Part shown: piece by piece, positions 5,181 to 5,400 of the stretch
How positions within the stretch are numbered: the stretch's first letter is position 1
How the letters are laid out: every line of letters starts with the position of its first letter
Source of the DNA: Bacteroidales bacterium
GTDB taxonomy: Bacteria > Bacteroidota > Bacteroidia > Bacteroidales > UBA7960
NCBI GenBank assembly: GCA_007131125.1
Contig: SLRE01000177.1
Coordinates: 1-5,400 of the forward strand
DNA length: 5,400 nucleotides
Reading direction: 5' to 3'
Made by a program: the position numbers and the translations under genes
Notes under the pieces: generated by a model
The model's database searches: none
Told to the model about the DNA's origin: nothing
What the model saw: the letters and a program-made list of their open reading frames with translations, nothing else

Positions 5181-5400
5181 ATGCAATTAAAAGAAGTCAA
5201 AACCCGTGAGGATGCCAGGGAGTTTCTGCAGGTGCCCCACATAATTTACAAAGACGACAAAAACTGGATACCTCACCTGCAAAAAGACATTGAGGCAGTA
5301 TTTGACCCTTCAGAAAACCCGCAGTTCGGGAGCGGGGAAGCCATCCGATGGGTTTTAAAGGATGAGCAGGGAAAGCTGATTGGACGGGTTGCTGCCTTTG
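5181..5400 (+). CDS. GNAT-family N-acetyltransferase, N-terminal part (cut by window end)
   Basis: The ATG at 5181 opens a frame that runs to the window end without a stop, giving 73 residues. The beginning resembles a group of Bacteroidota proteins annotated as GNAT acetyltransferases: a first strand M-Q-L-K-E-V, a helix, then I-Y-K-D-D-x-N-W-I-P-x-L (22-33), D-I-E-x-V-F-D-P (36-43), and the strand pair A-I-R-W-V-L-K-D (54-61) and L-I-G-R-V-A-A-F (66-73) that open the GNAT core. Such enzymes transfer an acetyl group from acetyl-CoA; the acceptor is unknown. The acetyl-CoA binding loop (R/Q-x-x-G-x-G/A) would lie beyond the window, so the assignment rests on overall resemblance. The full protein is probably well over 300 residues if it follows that group. 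It is divergent from the SDR gene. Confidence 0.75.
   Translation, partial: MQLKEVKTREDAREFLQVPHIIYKDDKNWIPHLQKDIEAVFDPSENPQFGSGEAIRWVLKDEQGKLIGRVAAF

Noticed and set aside
1..5400. Search for a novel system: CRISPR repeats, retron or other structured RNA, toxin-antitoxin pair, transposon ends, phage genes.
   Set aside because: No regularly spaced repeats, no terminal inverted repeats with a transposase, no reverse transcriptase or nuclease, and no long structured non-coding stretch were seen; every large region is explained by ordinary coding genes.

Overview
The window looks like an ordinary chromosomal stretch from a member of the Bacteroidota, probably a Bacteroidales or Marinilabiliales-type organism. 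The grounds are: two adjacent DUF4491-type membrane proteins, a family I know mainly from this phylum; copies of the Bacteroidota -7 promoter motif TAnnTTTG upstream of several genes; weak or absent Shine-Dalgarno sequences; and close resemblance of the SRPBCC and GNAT proteins to Bacteroidota versions. The species cannot be named from this sequence.

Layout from left to right. Positions 1-465 (minus strand) hold two tandem DUF4491-like small membrane proteins; the second is cut by the window edge. A divergent promoter region (466-626) separates them from a plus-strand group at 627-2629: a family 2 glycosyltransferase, a lipoprotein-type glutathione peroxidase and an SRPBCC-fold protein. The last two are 9 bp apart and almost certainly co-transcribed. 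This group converges on a minus-strand block at 2652-5060: mannose-6-phosphate isomerase (manA), an unrecognised acidic 152-residue protein with an apparent internal duplication, and a classical short-chain dehydrogenase/reductase. A second divergent promoter region (5061-5180) leads to a plus-strand GNAT-family acetyltransferase cut by the right edge.

Working together: the genes do not form one obvious pathway. ManA interconverts fructose-6-phosphate and mannose-6-phosphate and so could feed GDP-mannose for surface glycans, and the glycosyltransferase may use such nucleotide sugars, but the two are on opposite strands and not co-transcribed. The peroxidase with its lipobox points to peroxide detoxification at the cell envelope. 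The remaining genes are housekeeping or general metabolism.

I saw no tRNA or rRNA, CRISPR array, insertion sequence, phage gene, toxin-antitoxin pair or defence system. No stretch without a gene exceeds about 160 bp. Several start codons were moved inward from longer frames that begin at TTG, because the longer starts overlap promoter motifs or add non-conserved residues. I found no convincing new biological system; the findings are modest observations on gene architecture and intergenic motifs.
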